From assembly GCA_964574335.1 (NCBI GenBank), contig CAZNNH010000099.1, positions 1-22,050 on the forward strand: 22,050 nucleotides of DNA, read 5' to 3'. The position numbers and the translations under genes were made by a program. This DNA is from CAZNNH01 sp964574335 (GTDB taxonomy: Bacteria; Acidobacteriota; Vicinamibacteria; Fen-336). Below the pieces are notes generated by a model that had not been told where the DNA came from, did no database searches, and saw nothing but the letters and a program-made list of their open reading frames with translations. Position 1 is the first letter of the stretch. Each line of letters opens with the position of its first letter. Below are positions 6,791 to 14,897 of this stretch, piece by piece.

Positions 6791-8374
6791 GTGTCACGGG
6801 GCCTGCTCTGGCTGGTCATCCTGGTCTCGGCGCTGGCCGCCGCGCTCCGCCTGCCCACCAGGAGCCGGCTTCCGGTAGCCTGGGATCCGGTCAACTTCAG
6901 CCTCGCCGTCGAGCGGCTCGACCTGCCGGCCCACCAGCCCCATCCGCCGGCCGCCATCGGATACGTGCTCGCCGGCCGGCTGCTGGCGCCGCTGGCCGGA
7001 GACGCCCATCTGGCCCTGGTCCTGGTCAACGCGGGGTTCACCGCGCTGGCCGGCGTGCTGGTCTTCGCCCTGGCGTTCCACGCCTCGCGCGCCCACCGGA
7101 CCCGTCGCGGCTGGCTGGCCCTGGTGGCGCTCTTGGCCAGCCCGCTCTTCTGGTACTACGGCAGCGTGGCCGAGATCTACGCGGCCGAGACCGCCCTCGG
7201 TCTGCTGGTCGCCTATGCCTGCTACCGGACGCTCCACGGAAGGCCGGACCACGCCACGCTGGCCGGCCTCGCCCTCGCCGTGCTCGGGGCCTTCCGCGTC
7301 ACCGGGGCGGTGTTCCTGCTCCCCGTCTTCGCCGCCACGCTTTGGAGAGCCCATACCCGCTCACGGCGGTCCGCCGCCCTTGGCGCCGTGGCGTTCGTGG
7401 CGGGGACTGCGGCGTGGGCGGGGCCGCTGCTGCTCTGGGCAGGGCCGGCGACCTACTTCCACATCCTGTTCGAGCACTTCGTCACCACCGCGGAGCCCAC
7501 CAGCATCCTGGCCGGCGGGTCGGCCCGGATCCTCAACCGGCAGCTCCGCGACGCCGCGGAGGCCCTGCTGGCGGGGGTCGGCCTCTTCAACGCCGCGGTG
7601 CTGCCGATCTACCTCGTCTTGCGCCGTCCCCGGCTGCTCCCGGCGTCGGGCCTGGCCGGCTTCGCGGCGCTGTGGGTGCTGCCCGGCCTCTCGTTCTACC
7701 TGCTCGTCCACATGGCGAAGCCCGGCTACGTGCTGCCGGCGGTGCCGGCCGCCTGCCTGTTGTTGGCCTTCCTCTACGGCCAGGAGCCGCGCCGCGCGCT
7801 ACGGGCCACCCTGGTGGCGGGGCAGGTCCTGATGGGCGGATGGCAGTTCCTGCTAGCCCAGCCGGCCAGCGGCGCGGCCATCGGCGAGGGGACCCGCTAC
7901 GCTCGCAAGACCTGGATCCAGAAGGCCCGGGTCGAGCTGGGCTCCGTGCTCCAGACGGGACGTCACGCGATCGCCCGGTCCGACCGCGAGCTCACGGCCA
8001 TCGGCCGCGAGCTCCACTCGGCCTGTCCCGGCGCCCAGGGGGTGGTGCTGGTGGGCCGCGATGGCGCCGGCCCCAACTGGCGCCAGCTCATGTACCTCTT
8101 CCCGGAGGCGGTGTCGGTGCGGTTGCCGGCCAGCCGGAGCACCCCGTGGATGACGGCCAGAGGGCGGCGCCTCACGGTGGTGCCGGCAGACGAGCTGTCG
8201 GTGACCGAGGTCTGTCAGACGCTGTGGGTCGACCCTCCGCCCGAGGTCCTCGAGACGCTGCGGACGTACGCGGCCCCCCGCCCCGCGCCGGTGCAAGCGG
8301 TCCCCCTGTACTGGACCCGCGGTCCGCTCCGCCTCCCGCTCGAAGGCGCCCGCCAGATCATCATCCGACCGTAG
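6791..8374 (+). CDS. Multi-TM glycosyltransferase-like membrane protein (GT-C type)
   Basis: 527 residues. The N-terminal part has an initial helix, then WDPVNFSLAVERLD and HPPAAIGYVLAGRLL, the acidic loop and HP[PG] pattern seen in GT-C (dolichyl-phosphate-mannose transferase-like) membrane enzymes that use lipid-linked sugar donors. About ten hydrophobic segments fill residues 5-345, including FWYYGSVAEIYAAETALGLLVAY with a second acidic motif. The last ~180 residues are soluble and probably periplasmic. The donor and acceptor cannot be told. The start is GTG at 6791; no good Shine-Dalgarno is visible because a strong hairpin fills the space upstream, so a weaker or leaderless start is possible. 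The gene stands alone, between two truncated genes. Its 3' end overlaps the open frame of the convergent methyltransferase fragment. Confidence 0.65.
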   Translation: MSRGLLWLVILVSALAAALRLPTRSRLPVAWDPVNFSLAVERLDLPAHQPHPPAAIGYVLAGRLLAPLAGDAHLALVLVNAGFTALAGVLVFALAFHASRAHRTRRGWLALVALLASPLFWYYGSVAEIYAAETALGLLVAYACYRTLHGRPDHATLAGLALAVLGAFRVTGAVFLLPVFAATLWRAHTRSRRSAALGAVAFVAGTAAWAGPLLLWAGPATYFHILFEHFVTTAEPTSILAGGSARILNRQLRDAAEALLAGVGLFNAAVLPIYLVLRRPRLLPASGLAGFAALWVLPGLSFYLLVHMAKPGYVLPAVPAACLLLAFLYGQEPRRALRATLVAGQVLMGGWQFLLAQPASGAAIGEGTRYARKTWIQKARVELGSVLQTGRHAIARSDRELTAIGRELHSACPGAQGVVLVGRDGAGPNWRQLMYLFPEAVSVRLPASRSTPWMTARGRRLTVVPADELSVTEVCQTLWVDPPPEVLETLRTYAAPRPAPVQAVPLYWTRGPLRLPLEGARQIIIRP

Positions 8375-8687
8375 CCGGCCCGAAGAGCGCAGGGAGCCCC
8401 TTCCCCTGGCCGAGCCGGTCACGAAGTCGACCTGACCGGGGAAACGTCGCGCGGCCCCCTCGAATGCCGCCGGGCTTCAGCGCCAGGACGGCCGCCCCTC
8501 CGCCCGAGCCGAGGTCGATCAGCCGGTCCGTGCCCGCCCGCCGCAGGGCCTCGGCCAGGATCGGGATCACCCGCGCGTAGGGCCGGAAGCGCTCGGCATA
8601 GAAGGCCATGAAGTCCGTGAATGGATCGCGCCACGCCGCCGGGAAGCCTGCCAGGTCGTGCAGCTCGACGAGTTGGTACCGTCGCAT
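8361..8687 (-). pseudogene. N-terminal fragment of a class I SAM-dependent methyltransferase
   Basis: The ATG at 8687 begins MRRYQLVELHDLAGFP and runs through FTDFMAFYAERFRPYA to LIDLGSGGGAAVLAL, the glycine-rich motif I that binds S-adenosylmethionine. Real enzymes of this kind continue for another 100 or more residues; here, after roughly codon 75, the frame becomes arginine- and glycine-rich without recognisable motifs II-IV and stops inside the 3' end of the glycosyltransferase gene. The other - strand frames do not continue the fold, so a deletion rather than a simple frameshift is likely. A weak AGAGG site precedes the start. I infer a nonfunctional remnant. Confidence 0.55.
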
Positions 8688-8908
8688 CGCCCGCTCGCCT
8701 CTCGAGCGCTTCGAATGGCCTGCGGAGAGGGTAGCAGAGCTGGCAGCTATCGGTAGCCCTCGACGCGGGGCTGGGCAAAGCGCTCCGTGCTCCGGAAACC
8801 GAAGGCCTGTCCGTTTCTCGGCTCGGCGCCGTGCATCGTATGAGCGGTTTGGAGCCCTTCTTGCCCGGCCGTTTGCTGGCGCGGCTCTTGCTCTTCCAGG
8901 GTGCCCGA

Positions 8909-8950
8909 GGTCGCTCGGCGACCCGCCGACGGAGCGGGTGAACCCGCTCC
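8909..8950 (+). promoter_or_regulatory. Tandem hairpins in leader of the TonB-dependent receptor
   Basis: Two perfect stem-loops follow one another: stem 8909-8914 with 8918-8923 (loop TCG), and stem 8931-8938 with 8943-8950 (8 base pairs, loop TGAA). They lie 35 bases and more before the receptor start and just upstream of its ribosome binding site. I do not recognise a known riboswitch. The rest of the 297-base gap (8688-8984) shows no convincing gene or promoter to my eye. Confidence 0.4.
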
Positions 8951-8984
8951 CCCAACAGACCCGAATCCTCAAGGAGCCCTGTCG

Positions 8985-11327
8985 ATGGACCGACGCCTCT
9001 CGTTTCCTTCGTCGCTCGACGTTGTCGTCTTCGTGCTTCTTCTCCTACCGTCCCCGCTTCTCGCCGCCGAGAAAGACGACGCCGAACCGGTGAGGGTGGG
9101 TGCCATCGTGGGCACCGTGGTCAACCGGGTGACGCTTCAGCCGGTGGCCGGGGCGCTGGTGCTCGTCGACGGCAGCACCGCCATCGCCGAGACGGACGCC
9201 GAGGGCCGTTTCCAGATCCACGGGCTCCCCATCGGCAGCTACCGCCTGCTCGTCACCCACACCGACCACCTCTCGGCCCACGTCACCGACGTCGTGGTGA
9301 CAGCCGAACGCGAGACGACGGTCGACGTCGCCCTGCAGCAGGCGCTGGCACGCTCCGAGGAGGTCGAAGTGACCGCCTCGTACTTCCAGCGGCCCGTGGA
9401 CCTCCCTGCCGACACCTTCAACCTCAGCTACGAGGAGGTACGGCGCGCTCCGGGAGCCCTCGGCGACGTCGGCCGGATGATCCAGAGCTATCCCGGGGCG
9501 GCGGCCCGTGACGACCAGCGCAACGACATCGTCGCCCGGGGCGGCAGCCCCGGCGAGAACCTCATGATCGTCGACGGAATCGAGGTCCCCACCCTCAGCC
9601 ACTTCGGCTCCCAGGGCTCCTCCGGCGGGCCGATCACCATGCTGAGCCCCGAGATCATCGGCCAGGCCGAGTTCCTGCCGGGCGGCTTCCCCGCCCAGTA
9701 CGGCAATCGCCTTTCGTCGGTGCTCGAGGTGTCGGTGCGCGAGGGGAGCCGCCAGGGCTTCGAGGGCGAGTTCGACCTCAGCATCGCGGGGGCCGGGCTG
9801 CTGCTCGAGGGACCGATCGGCAGCAAGGGCTCGTGGCTGGTGTCGGGACGACGCAGCTACATCGACCTGATCGCCGGCGCCTACGGGATCTCGGCCATCC
9901 CCGAGTACAGCAACTACCAGGCCAAGGCGAGCTACGAGATCAGCCCCGGCCACCGGATCAAGCTGATCAGCCTGGGCGGGCGCGACACCATCAACTTCGA
10001 CACCTCCGAGATGGACGAGGACGATCCGGAGACGTTCGACGTGGACTTCGCCGGCTGGCGTACGTCCACCGGTCTGGTCTGGCAAGCCTTCCTCGGGCCC
10101 CACGGCGTCAGCACGCTCTCCCTCTCCCACTCGGCCAGCTCCTACCGCGAGGACGTCTGGGACACCCAGCTCGACGGCCAGCTCGTGGAGCACAACGACT
10201 CGCTGGAGCAGGAGCTGATCGCCAAGTACGCCCTCACCTTCCAGCTCCCCCGCCTCGGCACGCTGTCGGCCGGGATCGACGCCCGTCGATTGCAGGCCGA
10301 CTTCGATATCTCCCAGCCGATCGGTCAGGAGAACCCCTTCTCCAGCGACCCGACCCGGGTCAACGAGTACTTCTTCGACCAGACCTACTCCGCTTTCCAG
10401 GGGGGTGGCTACCTTCAGGCTGCCTTGCCGATGGGACGGTGGGTGACGGTCAGCCTGGGCGGGCGCTACGACTACTTCGAGGCCAACCGGGAGGGTGCCT
10501 TCTCTCCGAGGGCCAGCCTGACCTTCCACCCCCTCTCCAACCTGGACCTGAGCCTCGCCTGGGGCCGCTACCACCAGAACCCGGAGCTGGTGCTGATCCG
10601 CAGCCAGCCGAGCAACACGGACCTTCGCCCGATCCGCGCCGACCACTACGTGGCGGGCGTGGCCTGGTTCCCCTCTCCGGGCACCAAGGTGTCCGTGCAG
10701 GCCTACGCCAAGGACTACTTCGGCTACCCGGTGGCCGTCGACTTCCCCGCCATGACTCTCGCCAACGCGGGCGACACGTTCGACGTCACCGCCTGCCTGC
10801 TCCCTCTGACCAGCCAGGGCCGCGGGCGCTCCCGCGGCATCGAGCTCGACATCCAGAAGAAGCTCACCGGCTCGCTCTACGGCCAGATCAGCTACGCCCG
10901 CTCCCAGACCGAGAACCGGGCCCTGGACGGCGTCTGGCGGCCCAGCACCTTCGACCTGCCCCATGTCCTTTCGGTGGTGGCCGGCTACCGGATCGGCAAG
11001 AGCCTCGAGCTCTCCTCCAAGTTCACCTACACCTCCGGGCGGCCCTTCACACCGCTCCTGGAGGAGGAGTCCCGCGAGCAGAACCGCGAGGTCTTCGACA
11101 TGACCCGCTTCTACGCCGAGCGCGCGCCGACGTACCACCGTCTCGACCTGCGCGCCGACAAGCGCTCCAACCACGGTTGGGGGAACCTGGTCTACTACCT
11201 CGAGGTCCAGAACCTGTACGACCGCGAGAACGCCCGCTACTACTTCTGGAACCGGAAGGAGGGGCACGGCGAGTGGGCGCCCCAGGTCTCGCGGCTCTTC
11301 ATCGGCGGCATCAACATCGAGTTCTGA
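8985..11327 (+). CDS. TonB-dependent outer membrane receptor with carboxypeptidase-regulatory-like N-terminal domain
   Basis: 780 residues. A signal peptide (hydrophobic about 12-26, ending LLAAE) is followed by a carboxypeptidase D regulatory-like beta-sandwich (about 38-115: GTVVNRVTLQPVAGALVLVDG, TDAEGRFQIHGLPIGSYRL). Next comes the plug domain (about 125-240, with IVARGGSPGENLMIVDGIEVP and FPAQYGNRLSSVLEV) and a beta-barrel rich in alternating aromatic strands, ending in a terminal phenylalanine (GGINIEF), as expected for BAM-dependent insertion. Such receptors import large or scarce substrates using TonB energy; the substrate is unknown. The start at 8985 is chosen for the AAGGAG site at 8971-8976 and the signal peptide; an earlier in-frame start at 8901 adds a proline-rich non-signal stretch. 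No TonB, ExbB or substrate-processing genes are adjacent. It converges with the MFS gene. Confidence 0.9.
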   Translation: MDRRLSFPSSLDVVVFVLLLLPSPLLAAEKDDAEPVRVGAIVGTVVNRVTLQPVAGALVLVDGSTAIAETDAEGRFQIHGLPIGSYRLLVTHTDHLSAHVTDVVVTAERETTVDVALQQALARSEEVEVTASYFQRPVDLPADTFNLSYEEVRRAPGALGDVGRMIQSYPGAAARDDQRNDIVARGGSPGENLMIVDGIEVPTLSHFGSQGSSGGPITMLSPEIIGQAEFLPGGFPAQYGNRLSSVLEVSVREGSRQGFEGEFDLSIAGAGLLLEGPIGSKGSWLVSGRRSYIDLIAGAYGISAIPEYSNYQAKASYEISPGHRIKLISLGGRDTINFDTSEMDEDDPETFDVDFAGWRTSTGLVWQAFLGPHGVSTLSLSHSASSYREDVWDTQLDGQLVEHNDSLEQELIAKYALTFQLPRLGTLSAGIDARRLQADFDISQPIGQENPFSSDPTRVNEYFFDQTYSAFQGGGYLQAALPMGRWVTVSLGGRYDYFEANREGAFSPRASLTFHPLSNLDLSLAWGRYHQNPELVLIRSQPSNTDLRPIRADHYVAGVAWFPSPGTKVSVQAYAKDYFGYPVAVDFPAMTLANAGDTFDVTACLLPLTSQGRGRSRGIELDIQKKLTGSLYGQISYARSQTENRALDGVWRPSTFDLPHVLSVVAGYRIGKSLELSSKFTYTSGRPFTPLLEEESREQNREVFDMTRFYAERAPTYHRLDLRADKRSNHGWGNLVYYLEVQNLYDRENARYYFWNRKEGHGEWAPQVSRLFIGGINIEF

Positions 11328-11348
11328 GGCCGCCCCCGCGGCCCCTCA
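11325..11348. terminator. Bidirectional terminator-like hairpin between convergent genes
   Basis: TGAGG (11325-11329) plus CCGC (11330-11333) pairs with GCGG (11338-11341) and CCTCA (11344-11348), giving a nine-pair stem with a CCCC loop and a two-base bulge. It includes the stop of the TonB receptor and immediately precedes the stop of the MFS gene on the other strand. There is no clear T-tract. Confidence 0.5.
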
Positions 11349-12689
11349 TCAGCCGCCCGTCGGAGGGGTCGCGGCCTGGGCCTCGGGAAGACGCGTGGAC
11401 CAGACGACACCGGCCAGGATCATCGAGGAGAGGACGAGCAGGGTGAGGGCCGGGCCGACGGCGTCGGCCACCAGGCCGAAGGCGCCGCCGGCTAGGAGGG
11501 CCCCGCCGATCACGGTGTTGCTGACCGCCACGTAGGCGGCCCGGCTCTCGGCCGTGGCCATGTCCACGAGCTGGGTCTTGCGTCCCAGCCGGATGCCGCT
11601 GTGGGCCGCCGAGAGCACCAGGAAGGCGAGGGCGTAGCCGAGCTCCCTGGCCCGACCGTGGACGCCGAGCTGCTCCGCGCCGAACACCGCCACACCCACC
11701 GCCGCGGCCAGCAGCCCGGCGACGATCAGCACGCCGCGAGCCGATCGATCGGCCATCCGACCCCACAGCGGCGCGCTGAGGGCGCTCGCCAGCCCCGACG
11801 CGGTGATGAGCAGCCCGAGGGACGCCAGGTCGGCCGGGCCCTGGCCTCGGAGCAGGACCACCAGGAAGGGCGGGGCCAGGGCGCTGCCCATCAGCAGGGA
11901 TCGGGTGATCACCAGCGTCCGCAGCCCGGGGTCGCTACGCAGCAGGCCGAAGGAGCGAAGGGCGTAGCCGAGGGCGTTGCCGCCCCCCTCGGTGGCCCCC
12001 GGGGGCTCGCGCAGGCCGGCGAAGAGCGCCGCCGCCAGCAGCCACAGCCCGGCCGCGGGCACCAGGAGCAGGGCGACGGACTCGGGGCTGGAGGGACGGC
12101 CACCCGTCCCGGTCGCCAGGCCGACGCCGATGGCCACCAAGCCGGCCGCCGAGGCCGCGTAGCCCATCAGACGACCCCGATGGGTCTTGGAGATGGTCTT
12201 GCCCAGGACATCCTTGGAGACGACCGAGCACACCCCGCGGGCCAGGCTGAACCCGGCGAGCAGCGCCAGCACGACCACCCCCGCGGCGGTGCCGACCAGC
12301 CGGGTGGCCAGGAGGGCCATGGCCAGCACCGCCAGCCCCTGAGCCAGGCTGCCGGCCACCCAGAACCACTTGCGCACCGACCTCTTGCGGATGAGGCTGG
12401 CCACGATCAGCTGCGGCAGCAATGCCAGCGACTCGCGGACGGGGACCAGCAGCCCGATCAGCGCGCCGGGAGCCCCCACGGCCGAGAGCAGCCAGGGGAG
12501 CACCGTCTTGGCGTTGGCCAGCTCGTCGCCGATCTTCGCCGCCGTCTGGGCAACGAGGAAGACGCCGAAGTTGCGCGGCGCCTGGCGGCAGGCCTGCTCG
12601 GGGATGTCGCGGCACACCCGCGCGTCCTCGTCGCCCAGGGCCAGGTCGTAGAGGCGCGCCAGACCGGCGTGCTGGGCCTCGCCTACCAT
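11349..12689 (-). CDS. MFS-type transporter with cytoplasmic N-terminal extension
   Basis: 446 residues with about twelve hydrophobic helices after a ~45-residue soluble start (LARLYDLALGDEDARVCRDIP). A basic loop between helices 2 and 3 (LIRKRSVRKWFW) and an NTVIG plus glycine-rich second half fit the major facilitator fold. The first helix region (NFGVFLVAQTAAKIGDELANAKTVLPWLL) is of the permease-with-prefix type I have seen in uncharacterised MFS proteins. The substrate is unknown. The ATG at 12689 is preferred because it overlaps the stop of the upstream UbiB-like gene by 7 bases, indicating translational coupling; an in-frame GTG at 12722 is the alternative. It is the last gene of a three-gene - strand operon and ends at a shared hairpin. 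Confidence 0.75.
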   Translation of the reverse strand: MVGEAQHAGLARLYDLALGDEDARVCRDIPEQACRQAPRNFGVFLVAQTAAKIGDELANAKTVLPWLLSAVGAPGALIGLLVPVRESLALLPQLIVASLIRKRSVRKWFWVAGSLAQGLAVLAMALLATRLVGTAAGVVVLALLAGFSLARGVCSVVSKDVLGKTISKTHRGRLMGYAASAAGLVAIGVGLATGTGGRPSSPESVALLLVPAAGLWLLAAALFAGLREPPGATEGGGNALGYALRSFGLLRSDPGLRTLVITRSLLMGSALAPPFLVVLLRGQGPADLASLGLLITASGLASALSAPLWGRMADRSARGVLIVAGLLAAAVGVAVFGAEQLGVHGRARELGYALAFLVLSAAHSGIRLGRKTQLVDMATAESRAAYVAVSNTVIGGALLAGGAFGLVADAVGPALTLLVLSSMILAGVVWSTRLPEAQAATPPTGG

Positions 12690-14338
12690 CGATGGGATCG
12701 TACGATGTTGAAGACGACCCACAGCCCCAAGATCGCGGAGATGAGGTAGCCCAGCAGGCCGAGGGCGGGAAAGCCGAACAGCGAGGGGCCCGCCCCGGCG
12801 CTGATCAGCAACGACGAGCCGATCACGATCGCGCCGACGATGATGGCCACGGTCAGCCGGCTGGCGCTGTCCTCGATCGTCCGTTGGAGGGGGTCGAGGT
12901 TCTCGTGGCGGAACTCCAGGGCCAGCTCACCCCGCTCGAGCTTCTGGACGATGCGCCCGAGCTGGCGTGGAAGCTGGCGCTGGACCGCGAGGATCTGGCC
13001 GAGGCCGCGGCGGAGGAGCCGCCACAGCCTCTCCGGGTGCCACCTCTCGAGAACCAGCCGGCTCGCCAGCGGCTCGATCTCGGCGATCACGTTCAGCTCG
13101 GGATCGAGCTCGCGGCCGACGCCCTCGGCCGTGATCAGCGCCTTGACCATGATCGACAGGTCGTGGGGCAGCGTCAGCTCGTTGGCCCGCAGCACCTCGA
13201 CCAGCTCGCTCAGGAAGCGGCCCAGGTCGAGCCGCTCCAGGGGGATCCGGCGGTAGCCGTCGAGCAGGTCCATCAGGTCCGGCTCCAGGGCCTCGCGACG
13301 GACGCTGCCGTGGCGGTCGGTCAAGCTCAGGAGGGCGTCGACCAGCCTTTCGCCGTCCCCGGAGACCGCTGCCTGGACCAGGTCGGTGAGGCGGAAGCGC
13401 ATCACCTCCGTCAAGCGACCCACCAGCCCGCAGTCGAGCAGGCACAGCGTGCCGTCGGGCCGCACCATGAGGTTCCCGGGGTGGGGATCGGCGTGAAAGA
13501 AGCCGTCCTCCAGCACCTGCCTGACGATCAGGCGCAGCCCCCGGCGGGCCAGCTCGCGGCGCAGCTCGACCTCGGCTGGTGGCAGATCGCTGAGCTTCAC
13601 GCCGGTCACCAGCTCCATCACCAGCAGGCGCTCGCCGCTGAGCTCCTCGTACACCCAGGGCACCTGGACGCCCCGCTCGGCGGCGAGGTTGGCCCGGAAC
13701 ACGCGGATGTGCCGCGCCTCGTAGGTGTAGTCCAGCTCGCGGCGCAGGGACTTCCCGAACTCCGCGACCAGGCCCGGCAGGTCGTAGGTGGCGGCCGCCG
13801 TCATGCGCTGGTGGAGCTGTCGTGCGATTAGCTCCATGATCGCGAAGTCGCTCTCGATGTCTTTCCGGATGCCGGGACGTTGGACCTTCACCGCGACGGT
13901 GTTCCGTCCCTCGCGCAGCACCGCCCGATGCACCTGGGCCAGGGAGGCCGCGGCGATGGGCTCCTCGTCGAACTGGACGAAGACGTCCTCGAGGCGACGC
14001 TTGAGCTGGCCCTCGATCTGGCTGCGGATCTCGCCAGGGTCGGCCGGCGGCACCTCGTCGTGGAGCCGGCGCAGCTCCCGCAGGTAGGCGGCCGGCAGCA
14101 CGTCGGAGCGCAGGCTCATCACCTGCCCGAGCTTCACGAAGGTCGGACCCAGCTCCTCGAGGGCCCGCCGGAGACGCACCGGCCCCGGCAAGTCCTCCTC
14201 GGCCCGGACGACCTTGCGCAGCAGCGGCTTCCCGGGGAGCTCGAGCCACGCCGCGATGTCGTCGAAGCCGTACTTGAGCAGGGTGAGGATGATGGTCTTG
14301 AAGCGGTTGACGTGCTCGACCGTCGACCGCACGGTCAT
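12683..14338 (-). CDS. AarF/UbiB/ABC1-family atypical kinase
   Basis: 551 residues. Diagnostic ABC1 motifs are visible: KxGQ (FVKLGQVMSLRSDVLP, residues 69-72), the alanine-rich nucleotide loop (PIAAASLAQVH, about 128-137), the lysine of AVKVQRPG (151), the catalytic DPHPGN (284-289) and the metal-binding motif written here as DCG (302-304) where DFG is usual. Two hydrophobic helices near the C-terminus (about 490-511 and 518-545) anchor it to the membrane. Family members act as ATPases supporting isoprenoid quinone synthesis or membrane lipid handling. It sits between a phasin-like gene (40-base gap) and an MFS gene (7-base overlap), so the three are probably co-transcribed. Whether it serves quinone synthesis here is inference; no ubi or men genes are adjacent. 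Confidence 0.9.
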   Translation of the reverse strand: MTVRSTVEHVNRFKTIILTLLKYGFDDIAAWLELPGKPLLRKVVRAEEDLPGPVRLRRALEELGPTFVKLGQVMSLRSDVLPAAYLRELRRLHDEVPPADPGEIRSQIEGQLKRRLEDVFVQFDEEPIAAASLAQVHRAVLREGRNTVAVKVQRPGIRKDIESDFAIMELIARQLHQRMTAAATYDLPGLVAEFGKSLRRELDYTYEARHIRVFRANLAAERGVQVPWVYEELSGERLLVMELVTGVKLSDLPPAEVELRRELARRGLRLIVRQVLEDGFFHADPHPGNLMVRPDGTLCLLDCGLVGRLTEVMRFRLTDLVQAAVSGDGERLVDALLSLTDRHGSVRREALEPDLMDLLDGYRRIPLERLDLGRFLSELVEVLRANELTLPHDLSIMVKALITAEGVGRELDPELNVIAEIEPLASRLVLERWHPERLWRLLRRGLGQILAVQRQLPRQLGRIVQKLERGELALEFRHENLDPLQRTIEDSASRLTVAIIVGAIVIGSSLLISAGAGPSLFGFPALGLLGYLISAILGLWVVFNIVRSHRW

Positions 14339-14378
14339 TCCCGTGCCCCGTCGTGCCCGTCGCCGTCCCTCGGAGCCC

Positions 14379-14693
14379 TCATCGCCTGGCGTCCTCCAGC
14401 ATCGAGACCCGCTGCTCGAGGGCCTCGATGCGGCGCACCAGGGGCTCGACCTCGCTGCGCCGGGCCACGTCGATGCGATCCACCGCCTTCCCCAGCTCCC
14501 GGGCCAGCCCCTCCTGGGCCTCCCTCCACTGCGAGAGGCCGCTGTCGAGGAGGCGCGCGACCAGCTCCGCCGCCTCGTCCGCCGTGAGCTTACCCTCCTC
14601 GACGAGACGCCGGCTGGCCCGCTCGGCCGCCTCCCGCGTGATCACACCGGCCCCGAGCCCGGCCAGCAGCACGCTCCGGATTGCCTCGAGCAT
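14379..14693 (-). CDS. Phasin-like small coiled-coil protein
   Basis: 104 residues. The N-terminus (MLEAIRSVLLAGLGAGVITRE) followed by AERASRRLVEEGKLTADEAAELVARLL and a C-terminal heptad-like segment (EVEPLVRRIEALEQRVSMLED) matches the layout of small phasin/PhaI-type proteins linked to polyhydroxyalkanoate granules or, more generally, membrane-surface helical proteins. Start chosen at 14693 because a GGGAGGGG site lies directly upstream; a longer frame to 14786 has no signal. First gene of the - strand operon with the UbiB-like and MFS genes. No PHA synthase is in the window, so a role in PHA storage is not supported here. Confidence 0.7.
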   Translation of the reverse strand: MLEAIRSVLLAGLGAGVITREAAERASRRLVEEGKLTADEAAELVARLLDSGLSQWREAQEGLARELGKAVDRIDVARRSEVEPLVRRIEALEQRVSMLEDARR

Positions 14694-14711
14694 GGTCCCC
14701 TCCCTGGGAAC

Positions 14712-14741
14712 ACATTTGCGGCCTGTCCTGTCCGCTGTCAA
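14712..14741 (-). promoter_or_regulatory. Candidate sigma-70 promoter for the phasin-ubiB-MFS operon
   Basis: On the - strand a perfect TTGACA (14736-14741) is followed after 18 bases by AAATGT (14712-14717), a weak -10 element. Transcription would start near 14705, leaving almost no leader before the ribosome binding site. The -35 match is strong and the -10 is poor. Confidence 0.35.
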
Positions 14742-14792
14742 GCTCGGACCCCACCGGAGATGCCGGCTGTGGCGGCATGGATACACTCTCCT

Positions 14793-14836
14793 TACAATCT
14801 CCTTGCGCGTCGCTGACCACCCGCGGCTTGCGCGGG
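14793..14836 (+). promoter_or_regulatory. Candidate -10 element and leader hairpin upstream of the VWA operon
   Basis: TACAAT (14793-14798) is a good -10 hexamer, but no convincing -35 lies 16-18 bases upstream. A six-pair hairpin (14820-14825 with 14831-14836, loop GCTTG) follows in what would be a leader of about 90 bases before the VWA start. The promoter call is weak; the hairpin is exact. Confidence 0.3.
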
Positions 14837-14897
14837 CCTACCTTCGAGACGTGAGCGATGTCCCGACACGGGCATCATGGCTCGATGGGAGGGAACG

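Noticed and set aside
8608..9093. Open frame on the + strand spanning the gap before the TonB receptor.
   Set aside because: It overlaps the methyltransferase start and receptor signal peptide, shows no motif, and has no start signal.
14877..14897. ATG at 14877 as start of the VWA gene.
   Set aside because: It has no ribosome binding site, while GGGAGGG precedes the ATG at 14898, which begins a proper signal peptide.
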